Positions 1 to 8,607 of a stretch of DNA of 64,000 nucleotides are shown here, piece by piece. A program made the translations under genes and the position numbers. The notes below the pieces were generated by a model that saw only the letters and a list, made by a program, of their open reading frames with translations, had not been told where the DNA came from and ran no database searches. The first letter of the stretch is position 1. Every line of letters begins with the position of its first letter. This stretch comes from Deltaproteobacteria bacterium. Its GTDB lineage: Bacteria; Desulfobacterota; Desulfovibrionia; Desulfovibrionales; Desulfovibrionaceae. The stretch spans positions 58,418 through 122,417 of the forward strand of contig SAAX01000001.1 of assembly GCA_009929215.1 (NCBI GenBank), given 5' to 3'.

Positions 1-697
1 CCTGCCGCGTGGCCACCACAAGCTTTTGCCGCAGGTCGAGGCCCAAGGAAAGCAACATGCAGGGTGCTGCCGTGTAGCCCACAAGGCTCACGGCACGGTC
101 AATGGGATCCCACAAGCCAAGGCCAGAAGCCGAAAGCGCAATGCCCGCGAGGGTTGAAAGCAGAATGGGGTTGCCAAAAATAAACACCCGCAGCAGCTTG
201 CCCACAAATTTTAAAGGGTTGCCGCCGCTCCAGGCCAGTGAACCGGCTAGAGCGTCGAGCCGCGACTGCCCAAGGATCATCACAACATTGGGCGTGAGTG
301 TACACAGGCCAGCAATCAGCATGGCCGAGGCATTGCCGGGAAACAGATTGGATACAATGGGCAGGCCCACAAATGCCGCGTTGCAGGCAGAGCACGATAG
401 CCCCGCAATCACGCCCGGGCCAACGCCGCGTCGGCATAAAACCCTGTCGGCCACATAGCCAAGGCAGTACATAATCACTTGCGAACCCAATATGCCACCC
501 CAGAATGCCCAGTGCGCCAGATCCTTGAGGCTTGCCCCAGCCAGCAGATGCAGAATCAGCAGGGGCAGAGCCAGTTTGAGCACATATATGCCCAGCACCG
601 GGCCTGCGTTTTCGGGCAATATGTCGCGGCTGCGCAGCAATACGCCCGCGCCAATGATCAAAAATACCGGCAAAACGGCAAACAGCGCTTGAAACAT
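1..697 (-). CDS. AEC-family (auxin efflux carrier type) permease, partial
   Basis: The reading frame opens at the ATG at 697 (MFQALFAVLPVFLIIGAGVL) and runs off the left edge of the window without a stop, so only the first 232 residues are visible. It is very hydrophobic, with successive membrane segments from residue 3 onward and a central stretch resembling the conserved core of the auxin efflux carrier / malonate-type permease family (SCNAAFVGLPIV, about residues 101-112). Such proteins are inner-membrane carriers for organic acids or amino acids; the substrate cannot be told from sequence. An AGGG sequence lies just upstream of the start. A perfect 12-bp inverted repeat at 784-813 lies about 90 bp upstream and may be an operator. 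Family assignment is good, function only general. Confidence 0.85.
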   Translation of the reverse strand, partial: MFQALFAVLPVFLIIGAGVLLRSRDILPENAGPVLGIYVLKLALPLLILHLLAGASLKDLAHWAFWGGILGSQVIMYCLGYVADRVLCRRGVGPGVIAGLSCSACNAAFVGLPIVSNLFPGNASAMLIAGLCTLTPNVVMILGQSRLDALAGSLAWSGGNPLKFVGKLLRVFIFGNPILLSTLAGIALSASGLGLWDPIDRAVSLVGYTAAPCMLLSLGLDLRQKLVVATRQ

Positions 698-783
698 AAA
701 TCAACCCTTTTGCGTCAACAAATTTGCCCCTGCGTGGCCGTGGGGCAAAGGAACTATGGCGCGGGCGGTTGCGGTTGTCCAGT

Positions 784-813
784 AAAAACTGTTTGGTCAT
801 TCAAACAGTTTTT
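784..813. promoter_or_regulatory. Perfect 12-bp inverted repeat upstream of the AEC permease
   Basis: The arms AAAAACTGTTTG and CAAACAGTTTTT are exact reverse complements around a 6-nt loop. The site lies 87-116 bp upstream of the permease start codon. It could be an operator for a dimeric repressor (the core reads CTGTTTG-N6-CAAACAG) or a bidirectional terminator, since the arms end in A and T runs. No known regulator motif was recognised. Confidence 0.5.
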
Positions 814-1077
814 AACTTGTAAAATTCTGGCCTGTTAGCAGCATAACACCTGCCTACAGTCTGGTCTACGACACATGCGAGGCGCTCATGCGTCGTGCAC
901 ATGCAGATTCACATGGCGCAGGTCCCAATGCGGCCCAACCGATTAATGCTCACACCTGTCGCCCGGCCCCAGACACACTGCCCTTGCTGCCATGCCTGCA
1001 CCGGCCAAACCACACACTGCGCCCAATCCTCCCCAACGGGACACAACAGGGCTCACGGGCCGCAACGGGGGCCGCTA

Positions 1078-1112
1078 AACAAAAAGCCCTCCGTCAGTGA
1101 CGAAGGGCTCTT
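1078..1112 (-). terminator. Rho-independent terminator of the OmpH-like gene
   Basis: Read on the minus strand, AGCCCTTCGT and its near-complement close on a short loop and are followed by TTTTTG. It lies about 55 bp after the stop codon of the OmpH-like gene. Confidence 0.85.
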
Positions 1113-1166
1113 GCAAACATTCAGCCGTCAAAAACAGCCGAAAGATTTTTTACAATACTTCTTGGC

Positions 1167-1742
1167 TTACTTCTTGGCCTTGGCAGCCTTGTCGTCCTTG
1201 GGAGCTTCCGTTTTGGGGGCGGCAGCGGCCTCGGGAGCGGCAGCGGCCTCGGGGGCGGCGGGGCTCACAGGCTTGAATTCAAGCTTCTGCTTGTTCACCA
1301 GATCCAGCACTTCGTTGGTCACATCGCTCTTGGAATCATAAGCGGCGGCGGCTTCGGTGCTGATGATGATGGCGTAGCCCTTTTCGGTGCGGTAGGTGTT
1401 GATAACGCGCTGAATGGTGTCATACAGCAGGTTGACTACGTTCTGCTGTTCCACCTGCATGCGCTGCTGAGCAGACATGTAGACAGCCTGAAGCTCTTTC
1501 TGGGCTTCGGCGTCCTTGGGGTTGGCTTCCAGGCGCTGCTGGATGTCGTTGAGCTTGGTCTGCATGTCGCCCTGAAGGCTTTCAAGGAACTTAACACCGG
1601 CCTTGCCCAGCTCGCTGTCGCGCATAACACGCGCCATATCCACAACTGCCACCTTGGGCTGTGCGTTGTTGTCGGCCTGTTGGCAGGCAAAAAGCATGAA
1701 GCTCAACAGCAGAGCCAGCGGCATAATAAAACGAATTCGCAT
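1167..1742 (-). CDS. OmpH/Skp-like periplasmic chaperone family lipoprotein
   Basis: The 191-residue product has a lipoprotein signal: a hydrophobic stretch ends in the lipobox LFAC, with the modified cysteine at residue 20. The body (about 30-150) is a charged, coiled-coil-rich OmpH/Skp-type region with the family pattern VAVVDMARVMRDSELG followed by long helices. The tail is low complexity, with a doubled PEAAAA unit and a Lys-rich end. The start at 1742 was chosen because GAGAGGAG precedes it and the signal peptide begins there; an upstream in-frame start at 1859 would bury the signal. Classical Skp is soluble and sits beside bamA and lpxD; this copy is lipidated and stands alone, so a role as a membrane-tethered holdase or envelope factor is inference. 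Confidence 0.85.
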   Translation of the reverse strand: MRIRFIMPLALLLSFMLFACQQADNNAQPKVAVVDMARVMRDSELGKAGVKFLESLQGDMQTKLNDIQQRLEANPKDAEAQKELQAVYMSAQQRMQVEQQNVVNLLYDTIQRVINTYRTEKGYAIIISTEAAAAYDSKSDVTNEVLDLVNKQKLEFKPVSPAAPEAAAAPEAAAAPKTEAPKDDKAAKAKK

Positions 1743-1900
1743 GGTTGTAACCACTCCTCTCAAAATATGGCCGGGCAATGGTTTGGGGGGCTCGGCGTTG
1801 ATGAACATGTACTTTGTTTTTATAGGCACTACAACCATTTTTCGCGCAAATTGCCCCATCAGAGGCCCATATTTCGGCCTTTATTAATCGGGGTCTACGG

Positions 1901-3103
1901 TCAGCGCAGTGAGGCGTACTGAACCTTCATGCGTTGCACCCGCGCAAGGTAGTTGCGCGTTTCACGCGCGGGCAGGCGCGTGGCCAGGTCGCGGTACAGT
2001 TCTTCGGCGGTCATGGCATTTATTTTGTCTATGGCTTCTTCCAAAGACTTGCCATAAAGCTTCCAAAAACCATTAGGCCCCATGTTGTAGGCCGCTATGA
2101 TGCAGTACTCGCGCGAAAGGGGGTTGTGCACACCAGCAAAATAGCGGGTGTACAAAATGTGCAAATAGGTTGTGCCGTAGCGGATATTGGTTTCGGGCAC
2201 GCGCAGTTCTTCAAAACCAACATCGCCCATACGGCCATAAAGATAACGGCTTACCTCGTCGTTGGCGGTATCAGGCACTACCTGCATAAGACCCATGGCA
2301 GACTTGTTGCTCACCAGGGTGGGAGAAAAATCGCTTTCGCTGTGGATAATGGCGTACAAAAGCTCGGTGCTTATGTTGTAGCGTCGCGCAAAGGTTTCTA
2401 CCAGATTCTGATAACGGCGGGCTCTGGCGTACAGTTTTTCAATGTCATTTTCGTCAATATCAAGCACATAGCCATCGGGCAGGGATCCGTGACGCAGCAC
2501 TTCAATGGCAGCCCTGCGCACAACCTTGGGCGAATACCCCGCCAGCATGGCCCTGGGGCTTGCCCAGCGTAAGGGGCGGCCCGCCGCGTCAAGAACATCG
2601 CCATAGTCGCGGGGCTGGTTGCTCACCAGCAGGGGTGCGGATACGCCGTCCAACGCCAGCAGAGGAGCAAAGTCGCCCTGCGCGTCACCCATAAATGCAA
2701 TGGCAGGTTCGCCCGTATCAAGGCTTACGCCGCCAGAATCAAAGGAAACAATAGCCCTTGGGCCAGCTTTTATATTTGCCTGGCCCGTCTGCTGGCCTGA
2801 AGCCAAACTTGAAGCCAAACTTGAAGTCAGTCCAGACGAAGTGCCGCCCGCCGCCGTGCCGCCGCGCGTATTTTCCGGGGCAGAAGCCACGGCCATGCGC
2901 ACGGCCCAAAGGCGTGCCCCATCTCCCTGCGCCACAATGGGCACTGGCATGTCCTCCGGGCGCAGACGAGCCACAGCGCCGCTTGCACGACGGCGCACTT
3001 CCGGGCCTTCGCTTTGCGGCACAAAACCAGCCAGAAGGCCCAGCACCAGCAGTGCGGCCGCCAGACCGAGTGATATGAACAAAAGAGTAGTACGTCGCTT
3101 CAT
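1901..3103 (-). CDS. Membrane-anchored lytic murein transglycosylase, MltC-like catalytic domain
   Basis: The 400-residue protein starts with a short basic segment and one membrane helix (about 8-28), then a low-complexity linker, a poorly conserved middle and a C-terminal SLT/lysozyme-fold domain (about 235-400). The domain has the hallmarks IIHSESDFSP (predicted catalytic Glu256), SAMGLMQVVPDTA, a GTTYL motif and AAYNMGPNG, and most resembles the catalytic half of MltC. Such enzymes cleave peptidoglycan glycan strands with formation of 1,6-anhydromuramic ends. The ATG at 3103 is preceded by GGGGA; an in-frame ATG two codons upstream is also possible. The linker around 2804-2826 is built from 12-bp direct repeats, so its length may vary between strains. 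Confidence 0.88.
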   Translation of the reverse strand: MKRRTTLLFISLGLAAALLVLGLLAGFVPQSEGPEVRRRASGAVARLRPEDMPVPIVAQGDGARLWAVRMAVASAPENTRGGTAAGGTSSGLTSSLASSLASGQQTGQANIKAGPRAIVSFDSGGVSLDTGEPAIAFMGDAQGDFAPLLALDGVSAPLLVSNQPRDYGDVLDAAGRPLRWASPRAMLAGYSPKVVRRAAIEVLRHGSLPDGYVLDIDENDIEKLYARARRYQNLVETFARRYNISTELLYAIIHSESDFSPTLVSNKSAMGLMQVVPDTANDEVSRYLYGRMGDVGFEELRVPETNIRYGTTYLHILYTRYFAGVHNPLSREYCIIAAYNMGPNGFWKLYGKSLEEAIDKINAMTAEELYRDLATRLPARETRNYLARVQRMKVQYASLR

Positions 3104-3542
3104 GGGCATCCCCGTGGGCAACGGCACAGCCTATGCTTGCCGCCGTCAGACGGTTGTATGGCAGACCTCACCGCGCTGCCGCATGGCAGAGCGTATGTCG
3201 GAATTCCGACAGCCGAGAATCTTCCATTGCCCTTCTTGCAATTCCTTTGCCAATTCTCCACAAAGCTCGCACAAACCCCTTTACAAAAAGTGCACTTTAA
3301 TTCAGAAAGGACGGCCCCTTTTATGAGCTACCGTTGACCAGACCTTTTTTCCCTCCTATACTTATTTCTGTGAAAAAAGGTTTGCGTTCCGCGTGCGAGA
3401 ATAACCGCGCCAGGGGTCAAACAAACGCCCAATACAATACTTCCCCAAAGAATCAGGCGGATTAGCCCGGGCAGCAACAATTTAAACGCGCACAGACGTG
3501 GCGGTTCTTTTGCTGCCTCTGCAAACACCGACCGCCGGGGAA
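3104..3542. other. Divergent intergenic region with a strong plus-strand promoter
   Basis: The 439-bp gap separates the transglycosylase (minus) from the GAF-sulP pair (plus). It contains a good sigma-70 promoter at 3334-3362, leaving an untranslated leader of roughly 170 nt before the ATG at 3543. I recognise no riboswitch in that leader. Confidence 0.6.
3334..3362 (+). promoter_or_regulatory. Sigma-70 promoter of the GAF-sulP operon
   Basis: TTGACC (3334-3339) and TATACT (3357-3362) are separated by exactly 17 bp, close to the housekeeping consensus, and face the GAF gene. Confidence 0.75.
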
Positions 3543-4676
3543 ATGGAGCAAACCGTGGCCCAGCACTCGCCAGAATACATTCGCGAAGAGATCAAGCGAC
3601 TTCTCAAATACGCACCGCCAGAAATGCGCGCGGCTGCCATTGCCCTGCTGCCTGCGGCCAAGCGTTCGCTCAACACCGGCTATCACCCCTGCCTGCGGGG
3701 CGTGCCCATGCGCAGCTGGCGCTGCCTGCTCATGCTGCTCACCTCTGTTTCGGCCATGCAGAACGACACAGAAATGCTGTTGCGCGTATCCAACGATCTT
3801 TTGGCCATTGCCGACCGCATGGCCCCGCCCGGCGAGGTGCTGCGCCAAAGCGCAGAAATTCTTGTCCACGCCCTGTATGCCGACATGTACGTGTGCCGTC
3901 TGCGCAATGCCAACGGCGAATGGGTGGCCCGCTCGGCCAACCAGGTGGACGGCGGCAGCATACCCATCGTAACCCCCATGCTTGAAGAAGGCCTGCGCGA
4001 ACACCCCGTCATGCGCGCCATTCTTGAGGGCCACACCCGCTATGTGGTCTCCAACAATCTTCAGGCCCTTGCCATGGGCGGCGAATCGTTTGACTGCATC
4101 ATCTACAAGGAAGGCTACCGCTCGCGCCTTGCCTTTGTGCTGCGCGAACGCAGCAACAAGCCGCCCTTTGGGCTGGTGATGCTGTACACCAAGCGCGAAT
4201 ACGGCTTTGAAAGCTTTGACGAGCGCTTTCTTTCCAAGTGCGCCAGCATTGTTTCGCTCACCGTGGGCCGCCGCGTGGCCGTGGCCCGCGATACGCTTGA
4301 AAAAGCCGCTGGAGCCATGGCCCACTACGGCAACAACGCCCTCAATGTCATGCGCAATCAGGCCGAATACTGCGGCGAACTGGTGGAAGACCTGGACGCA
4401 AACCAGGCCCGCAGCCTGCGCCTTGCGCGCGAACTGCTGGCAGAGTTTCCCGAAAATTCGCGGGGCCGCATGCTGGGCGTTGAGCTTGAAAAAACCCTGG
4501 CGCGCAACGACCTTACCGAGCTTGCGGGGCATTTGGGAGGCGTGCTTGAAGGCACGCGCCGCATGACACGCATCATCAATTCGCTCAAAAAATCGGCAGA
4601 CAGGCCGCGTTTGATGCACTATGCGCTTGGACACGACGTTTTACGCCTTGAGGACGATGCAACCCGCGAGGATTAG
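3543..4676 (+). CDS. GAF-domain protein with a histidine-kinase-like dimerisation segment
   Basis: The 377-residue cytoplasmic protein has an N-terminal helical part (1-85), a GAF-like sensor domain (about 95-250, including VCRLRNANGEWVARSA and FGLVMLYTKRE) and a C-terminal helical pair. The first helix, AMAHYGNNALNVMRNQAEY, resembles the H-box of histidine kinases with a candidate phospho-accepting His261; no ATP-binding (CA) domain follows. The start at 3543 was preferred over an upstream GTG at 3498 because a purine-rich GGGGA precedes it. Its stop lies 2 nt before the SulP start codon, so the two are surely co-transcribed and probably functionally linked, for example as a sensor or phosphotransfer element for anion uptake. 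That link is inference; the exact family was not recognised. Confidence 0.75.
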   Translation: MEQTVAQHSPEYIREEIKRLLKYAPPEMRAAAIALLPAAKRSLNTGYHPCLRGVPMRSWRCLLMLLTSVSAMQNDTEMLLRVSNDLLAIADRMAPPGEVLRQSAEILVHALYADMYVCRLRNANGEWVARSANQVDGGSIPIVTPMLEEGLREHPVMRAILEGHTRYVVSNNLQALAMGGESFDCIIYKEGYRSRLAFVLRERSNKPPFGLVMLYTKREYGFESFDERFLSKCASIVSLTVGRRVAVARDTLEKAAGAMAHYGNNALNVMRNQAEYCGELVEDLDANQARSLRLARELLAEFPENSRGRMLGVELEKTLARNDLTELAGHLGGVLEGTRRMTRIINSLKKSADRPRLMHYALGHDVLRLEDDATRED

Positions 4677-4678
4677 TC

Positions 4679-6592
4679 ATGCGAGCCGCAGGGCTTTTTC
4701 CCTTTCTTGAGACGCTCAAAAGTTATACCGCCAAGGACTTCAAGGCGGATATGACAGCCGCGCTCACCGTAACGCCCATGGCCGTGCCTCAGGCCATGGC
4801 CTACGCCATCATTGCGGGGGTTCACCCCCAGTACGGCATCTATGCCTGCATGCTGCCGGTGGTGCTTGCAGCGCTTTGGGGTTCCTCGCGCTTTATGGCC
4901 GCCGGGCCCACCAATGCGATCTCCATGATCATCTTCTCCACCCTGGCCACGGTCAGCGTGGGGGGCGAGCTTATCATCAACATGCCTGAAGAATCGCGCA
5001 TGGCCTATATTTTTGGCCTGGCCCTCTTGTGCGGACTCATACAGGTGGGCATGGGGCTGGCCCGTATGGGCGACCTGGTCAATTTTATCTCGCATTCGGT
5101 CATGGTGGCCTTTACAGCCGGGGCCGCCCTGCTCATTGCCGCAGGCCAGCTGCACACGGCCATGGGCCTCACCGGGCCCAAGCCATCCGGCTTTTTCAGC
5201 CAGATATTTGGCGCGTTGCACGGTCTGCCCTTTGTCAATTACTGGAGCCTGGGCATCGCCATTGCCACCATTCTGCTTACCGTCAGCTTCAAGAACATTT
5301 CGCGGCGCTTTCCCGCTTCGCTTGCCGCTCTTGGGGTAGTAACCCTGTTTGCCGCCCTGTTTGGGCTGGGCGAACGCGGCGTGCCCCTGGTGGGCGCCAT
5401 CCCCAGTGTTGTGCCGCCTTTTTCGCTGCCGCCCTCGTTCAGTCTTGATGCCGTGCGCGACCTGTTTTTGCCCGCGCTGTCCATTGCCATGCTGGGCACG
5501 GTGGAATCGCTGGCCATCGGCAAACAGCTTGCCAGTATCAAGGGTGATGTTTTTGACGGCAGCCAGGAACTCATTGGGCAGGGGCTTGGCAACATTGCTG
5601 CGGGCCTTACCTCGGGCATTCCCGGCTGCGGTTCGTTTACCCGCAGCGCGCTGGTGGTCACCTCTGGCGGCAGAACCCGCATGGGCACGGTATTTTCGGG
5701 CATTCTGGCCCTGCCCCTGCTGTTTGCGATGGCCCCGCTCATCGGCTGGCTGCCCCTGCCCGCCCTGAGCGGCATATTGCTGCTCATTTCATTCAGAATG
5801 ATCGACATTGAGGCCATACGCCTGTGCGTGGTGGCCACCAGCATTGACCGGGCCGTACTGCTCATCACCTTTCTTTCCACCCTGCTCTTTGACCTTGAAA
5901 AAGCCATCTTTATCGGCGTGCTGCTTTCGCTCACGCTGTTTATCTACAAAACCGCCCATCCCCGCGTAAACAGGCTGCACAAGGGCGACCCCATGCTGCG
6001 CGAAGGCCCGGCAGAGCTGCCCCAGGGCATCACCGTGTACATGATTGAAGGCACATTGTTTTTTGGGGCCATCCATGAACTTGAACGCCTGCTCTACGCA
6101 GAGGACAACGAACCTACCAGGCTGGTTGTTCTGCACCTTTCGCGGGTTTTCTGGATAGACGCCTCGGGAGCGCACGCCCTTGCGCAGTTCATTGAGCGTT
6201 GCTATGCCCGCAGCCTTCCGGTCATTCTTGTGGTGGGCAGCCCCTCCGTGCGTACCATCTTGCGGCGAACTGGCCTGCTGGAGTATCTCAGCAATGGCTT
6301 TGTGGCCGAAACCACCGGCGAGGGTCTGCGCCTGGCCGCTGCCATGCTCAACCGCTTTGCCTGCCGCGATGGCCAGTGCGTTGTGGCCGATGCACGCGCC
6401 GAGGCAGGGCCAGCAACTGGCACGGCCAACACCGCAAATTCTGCCATCGGCCCCACTGCTGGCTCAGCGCCCGACTACATGACGCAATCTGCACGCGTAG
6501 TGCTGGACGCGCACGGCAACGTGCAGCCGTCAGAATCCGCCCCTACAGAGCCCGCAACCGCAACGCCGCGCGCAACCAAGGAGCGCCCGTGA
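4679..6592 (+). CDS. SulP-family anion (probably sulfate) permease with STAS domain
   Basis: The 637-residue protein carries the SulP core of 10-14 membrane segments (about 15-420; note TVTPMAVPQAMAYAIIAG near the N-terminus) and a cytoplasmic STAS domain (about 445-555, LSRVFWIDASGAHALAQF). SulP carriers move sulfate, bicarbonate or other anions across the inner membrane; in a sulfate reducer sulfate is the obvious candidate but is not proven. After STAS comes an 80-residue Ala/Thr/Pro-rich tail that looks disordered. It follows the GAF protein by 2 nt and overlaps the next gene by 3 nt (GTGA), so the three genes form one operon. Confidence 0.9.
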   Translation: MRAAGLFPFLETLKSYTAKDFKADMTAALTVTPMAVPQAMAYAIIAGVHPQYGIYACMLPVVLAALWGSSRFMAAGPTNAISMIIFSTLATVSVGGELIINMPEESRMAYIFGLALLCGLIQVGMGLARMGDLVNFISHSVMVAFTAGAALLIAAGQLHTAMGLTGPKPSGFFSQIFGALHGLPFVNYWSLGIAIATILLTVSFKNISRRFPASLAALGVVTLFAALFGLGERGVPLVGAIPSVVPPFSLPPSFSLDAVRDLFLPALSIAMLGTVESLAIGKQLASIKGDVFDGSQELIGQGLGNIAAGLTSGIPGCGSFTRSALVVTSGGRTRMGTVFSGILALPLLFAMAPLIGWLPLPALSGILLLISFRMIDIEAIRLCVVATSIDRAVLLITFLSTLLFDLEKAIFIGVLLSLTLFIYKTAHPRVNRLHKGDPMLREGPAELPQGITVYMIEGTLFFGAIHELERLLYAEDNEPTRLVVLHLSRVFWIDASGAHALAQFIERCYARSLPVILVVGSPSVRTILRRTGLLEYLSNGFVAETTGEGLRLAAAMLNRFACRDGQCVVADARAEAGPATGTANTANSAIGPTAGSAPDYMTQSARVVLDAHGNVQPSESAPTEPATATPRATKERP

Positions 6593-7602
6593 CCAAGGTT
6601 TTTCAGCTTCCCACCTGTCCATCCAATCCCGACACCCTGCCCATTGGGCCGCAATACCCCTGGCTGGCCCCCCTTGCCGGATACAGCGACCTGCCCTTTC
6701 GGCTGCTGTGCCGCGAATACGGGGCCGCAGTATGCGTTACCGAAATGGTCAGCGCCAAGGGGCTGGTGTACGAAAGCCCCGGAACCAACGAGCTGCTCAT
6801 GACCCTGCCCGAAGACCAGCCGCTTGTGGTGCAGCTTTTTGGCGCAGAGGCGCTTTTTTTGGGCCGCGCGGTGGGACTGCTGCGGCAGGCAGGCTATGGC
6901 TGGTTTGATCTGAACATGGGCTGCTCTGTTTCAAAGGTGCTGCGCCAGGGTGCGGGCGCGGCCATGCTGGGCGATGTGGAAAACATCCTGGTGGTGGCCC
7001 GCGCAATGATTGAAGCTGCGGGCCGTGGCCGCGTGGGCTTCAAACTGCGCCTGGGGCTCGACGACGCCCGCCCCGTGCTGCCCGACCTTGCCCTGCGGCT
7101 TGAAGACGCGGGCGCTGGCTGGCTTACCCTGCACCCGCGCACGGCCCGTCAGGGCTTTGGCGGCACGGCCCAGTGGGATGCCATTGCCAGCCTTGCCCAG
7201 CGGCTCAGCATTCCCCTGCTGGCCAGCGGCGATCTTTTTACCGCTGCCGATGGCATTGCCTGCCTTGAAAGCACAGGGGCCAGCGGCCTCATGTACGCAC
7301 GCGGGGCCATGCACAACCCGGCCATATTTGCTGACCACGCCACTCTGCTGGCTGGCAGCCCCGTGGAACAGGCCGACGGGCCACGGCTGCGGGCCATGAT
7401 TTCGCGCCATTTGCAGCTTGCCCGCGCCCACTGCCCCGGCAAGGCCGCCCTGTGGAAGATGCGCTCTGTGGTTCCGCGCTATGTGCGCACCCTGCCTGGA
7501 GCGCGGGCCTTGCGTCAGGAGCTTTGCCACTGTAGTGATTGGGAAGAGCTCGATAGGCTGCTGGATATTTATCTGGGCAGCCAGAACGGACAAAACACCT
7601 AG
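6589..7602 (+). CDS. tRNA-dihydrouridine synthase (Dus family)
   Basis: The FMN-dependent enzyme reduces specific uridines in the tRNA D-loop with NADPH. The 337-residue product has the N-terminal TIM-barrel signature WLAPLAGYSDLPFR (about 24-37), the substrate-side catalytic cysteine in NMGCSVSKV (Cys112) and the phosphate-binding region SGLMYARGAMHNPAIF. The GTG at 6589 was taken as start because AAGGAGCGCCC sits directly before it and it overlaps the permease stop as GTGA. A longer in-frame reading back to 6199 lies inside sulP and is not credible. The paralog (A, B or C) cannot be fixed here. Confidence 0.93.
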   Translation: MTKVFQLPTCPSNPDTLPIGPQYPWLAPLAGYSDLPFRLLCREYGAAVCVTEMVSAKGLVYESPGTNELLMTLPEDQPLVVQLFGAEALFLGRAVGLLRQAGYGWFDLNMGCSVSKVLRQGAGAAMLGDVENILVVARAMIEAAGRGRVGFKLRLGLDDARPVLPDLALRLEDAGAGWLTLHPRTARQGFGGTAQWDAIASLAQRLSIPLLASGDLFTAADGIACLESTGASGLMYARGAMHNPAIFADHATLLAGSPVEQADGPRLRAMISRHLQLARAHCPGKAALWKMRSVVPRYVRTLPGARALRQELCHCSDWEELDRLLDIYLGSQNGQNT

Positions 7603-7710
7603 CCTTGCGCACCACCAACGATTGCGCGATGCTGCACGATAAAGAATATTTGATGGGCTGCGCGGCCATGCCCCATAGGGCTTGCCCCTGCCCCCCGAAG
7701 GAGAGCACCA

Positions 7711-8568
7711 ATGGATGTTTACCGCGCCAAAACGGCGGGCTTTTGCATGGGCGTGAGCCTGGCCCTGCAAAAACTCAACTCGGCTCTGGAGAGCAAGGGC
7801 GTAGACTGCGCACCAGCCCGTATCTGCACTCTTGGCCCCATCATTCACAACCCGCAGGTGCTGGCCGAGTACGAATCTCGCGGCGTGGTCTGCGTCAAGG
7901 AGGCATCGCAACTGCATCCCGGCGATGTAGCCGTTATCCGCGCCCACGGCATCACGCGCGAGGTTGAAGAACAGGTCAAACAGAGCGGCGCAACAATAGT
8001 GGACGCCACCTGCCCCAAGGTCAAAAAGGCCCAGCTCTCCATTGGCCGGGCCACGGCAGAGGGCGCAACCCTGCTGCTTTTTGGCGAGGCAGACCACCCC
8101 GAAGTGCGCGGTCTTGTTTCATACGCCTGCGGCCCTGCCCATGTTTTTGGCAGCGCCGCCGAGCTGGCCTCGCTGCACCTTGCAGTAAGCGGGCCCTATG
8201 TGCTTGCCTCGCAAACCACACAGGATCGCCAGATTTTTCAGGAAATTGTTGCAGAACTGCGCCAGCGCATTGGCAATCTGGTGGTGCTTTCGACCATTTG
8301 CGATGCAACCCGTGAGCGGCAGGAGGAGGCACGCAACATTGCCTCTTGTGTCGATGTCATGGTAATTATAGGCGGAAGACAAAGCGGCAATACCCGCAGA
8401 TTGGCCGATGTGGCTGCTCTTAACGGTATTGACACCTTCCTTGTGGAACGCGTTGAAGAGCTGGCCGCAGAAAATTTTTTACAAAAAAACCGTGCAGGTC
8501 TAACGGCTGGCGCATCTACGCCGAAAAGTCTCATTGACGCTGCTCATTTGTGGTTGCAGTCGCTTTAA
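7711..8568 (+). CDS. ispH: 4-hydroxy-3-methylbut-2-enyl diphosphate reductase
   Basis: IspH (LytB) is the last enzyme of the MEP isoprenoid pathway and makes IPP and DMAPP with an Fe-S cluster. The 285-residue protein has the three cluster cysteines in their family contexts: GFCMG (Cys12), DATCPKV and STICDATRERQ. It also has the GPIIHNP motif. A GAAGGAGAG ribosome site precedes the ATG. It is followed by cheV after 39 bp, and a probable sigma-28 promoter for cheV lies inside its last codons. Confidence 0.97.
   Translation: MDVYRAKTAGFCMGVSLALQKLNSALESKGVDCAPARICTLGPIIHNPQVLAEYESRGVVCVKEASQLHPGDVAVIRAHGITREVEEQVKQSGATIVDATCPKVKKAQLSIGRATAEGATLLLFGEADHPEVRGLVSYACGPAHVFGSAAELASLHLAVSGPYVLASQTTQDRQIFQEIVAELRQRIGNLVVLSTICDATRERQEEARNIASCVDVMVIIGGRQSGNTRRLADVAALNGIDTFLVERVEELAAENFLQKNRAGLTAGASTPKSLIDAAHLWLQSL
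8501..8527 (+). promoter_or_regulatory. Candidate sigma-28 (FliA) promoter for cheV, inside ispH
   Basis: TAAC (8501-8504), a 15-bp spacer and GCCGAAAA (8520-8527) match the flagellar consensus TAAA-N15-GCCGATAA at 3 of 4 and 7 of 8 positions. It lies 80 bp upstream of the cheV ATG. Confidence 0.5.
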
Positions 8569-8607
8569 TCCCGTTTGCTCCTGAAGCGGTACTTTTCTGG
8601 AGGCAGC

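Larger units (their letters stand above)
698..1166. other. Gene-free stretch between two minus-strand genes
   Basis: This 470-bp stretch holds the promoter side of the AEC permease, a perfect inverted repeat (784-813) and the terminator of the OmpH-like gene (1078-1112). I see no convincing gene; the open frames here are GC-driven and lack ribosome binding sites. Confidence 0.6.

Noticed and set aside
99..800. Minus-strand open frame of 233 codons at the left end
   Set aside because: The overlapping frame starting at 697 gives a clear hydrophobic AEC permease, whereas this frame gives Arg/Trp/Gln-rich sequence.
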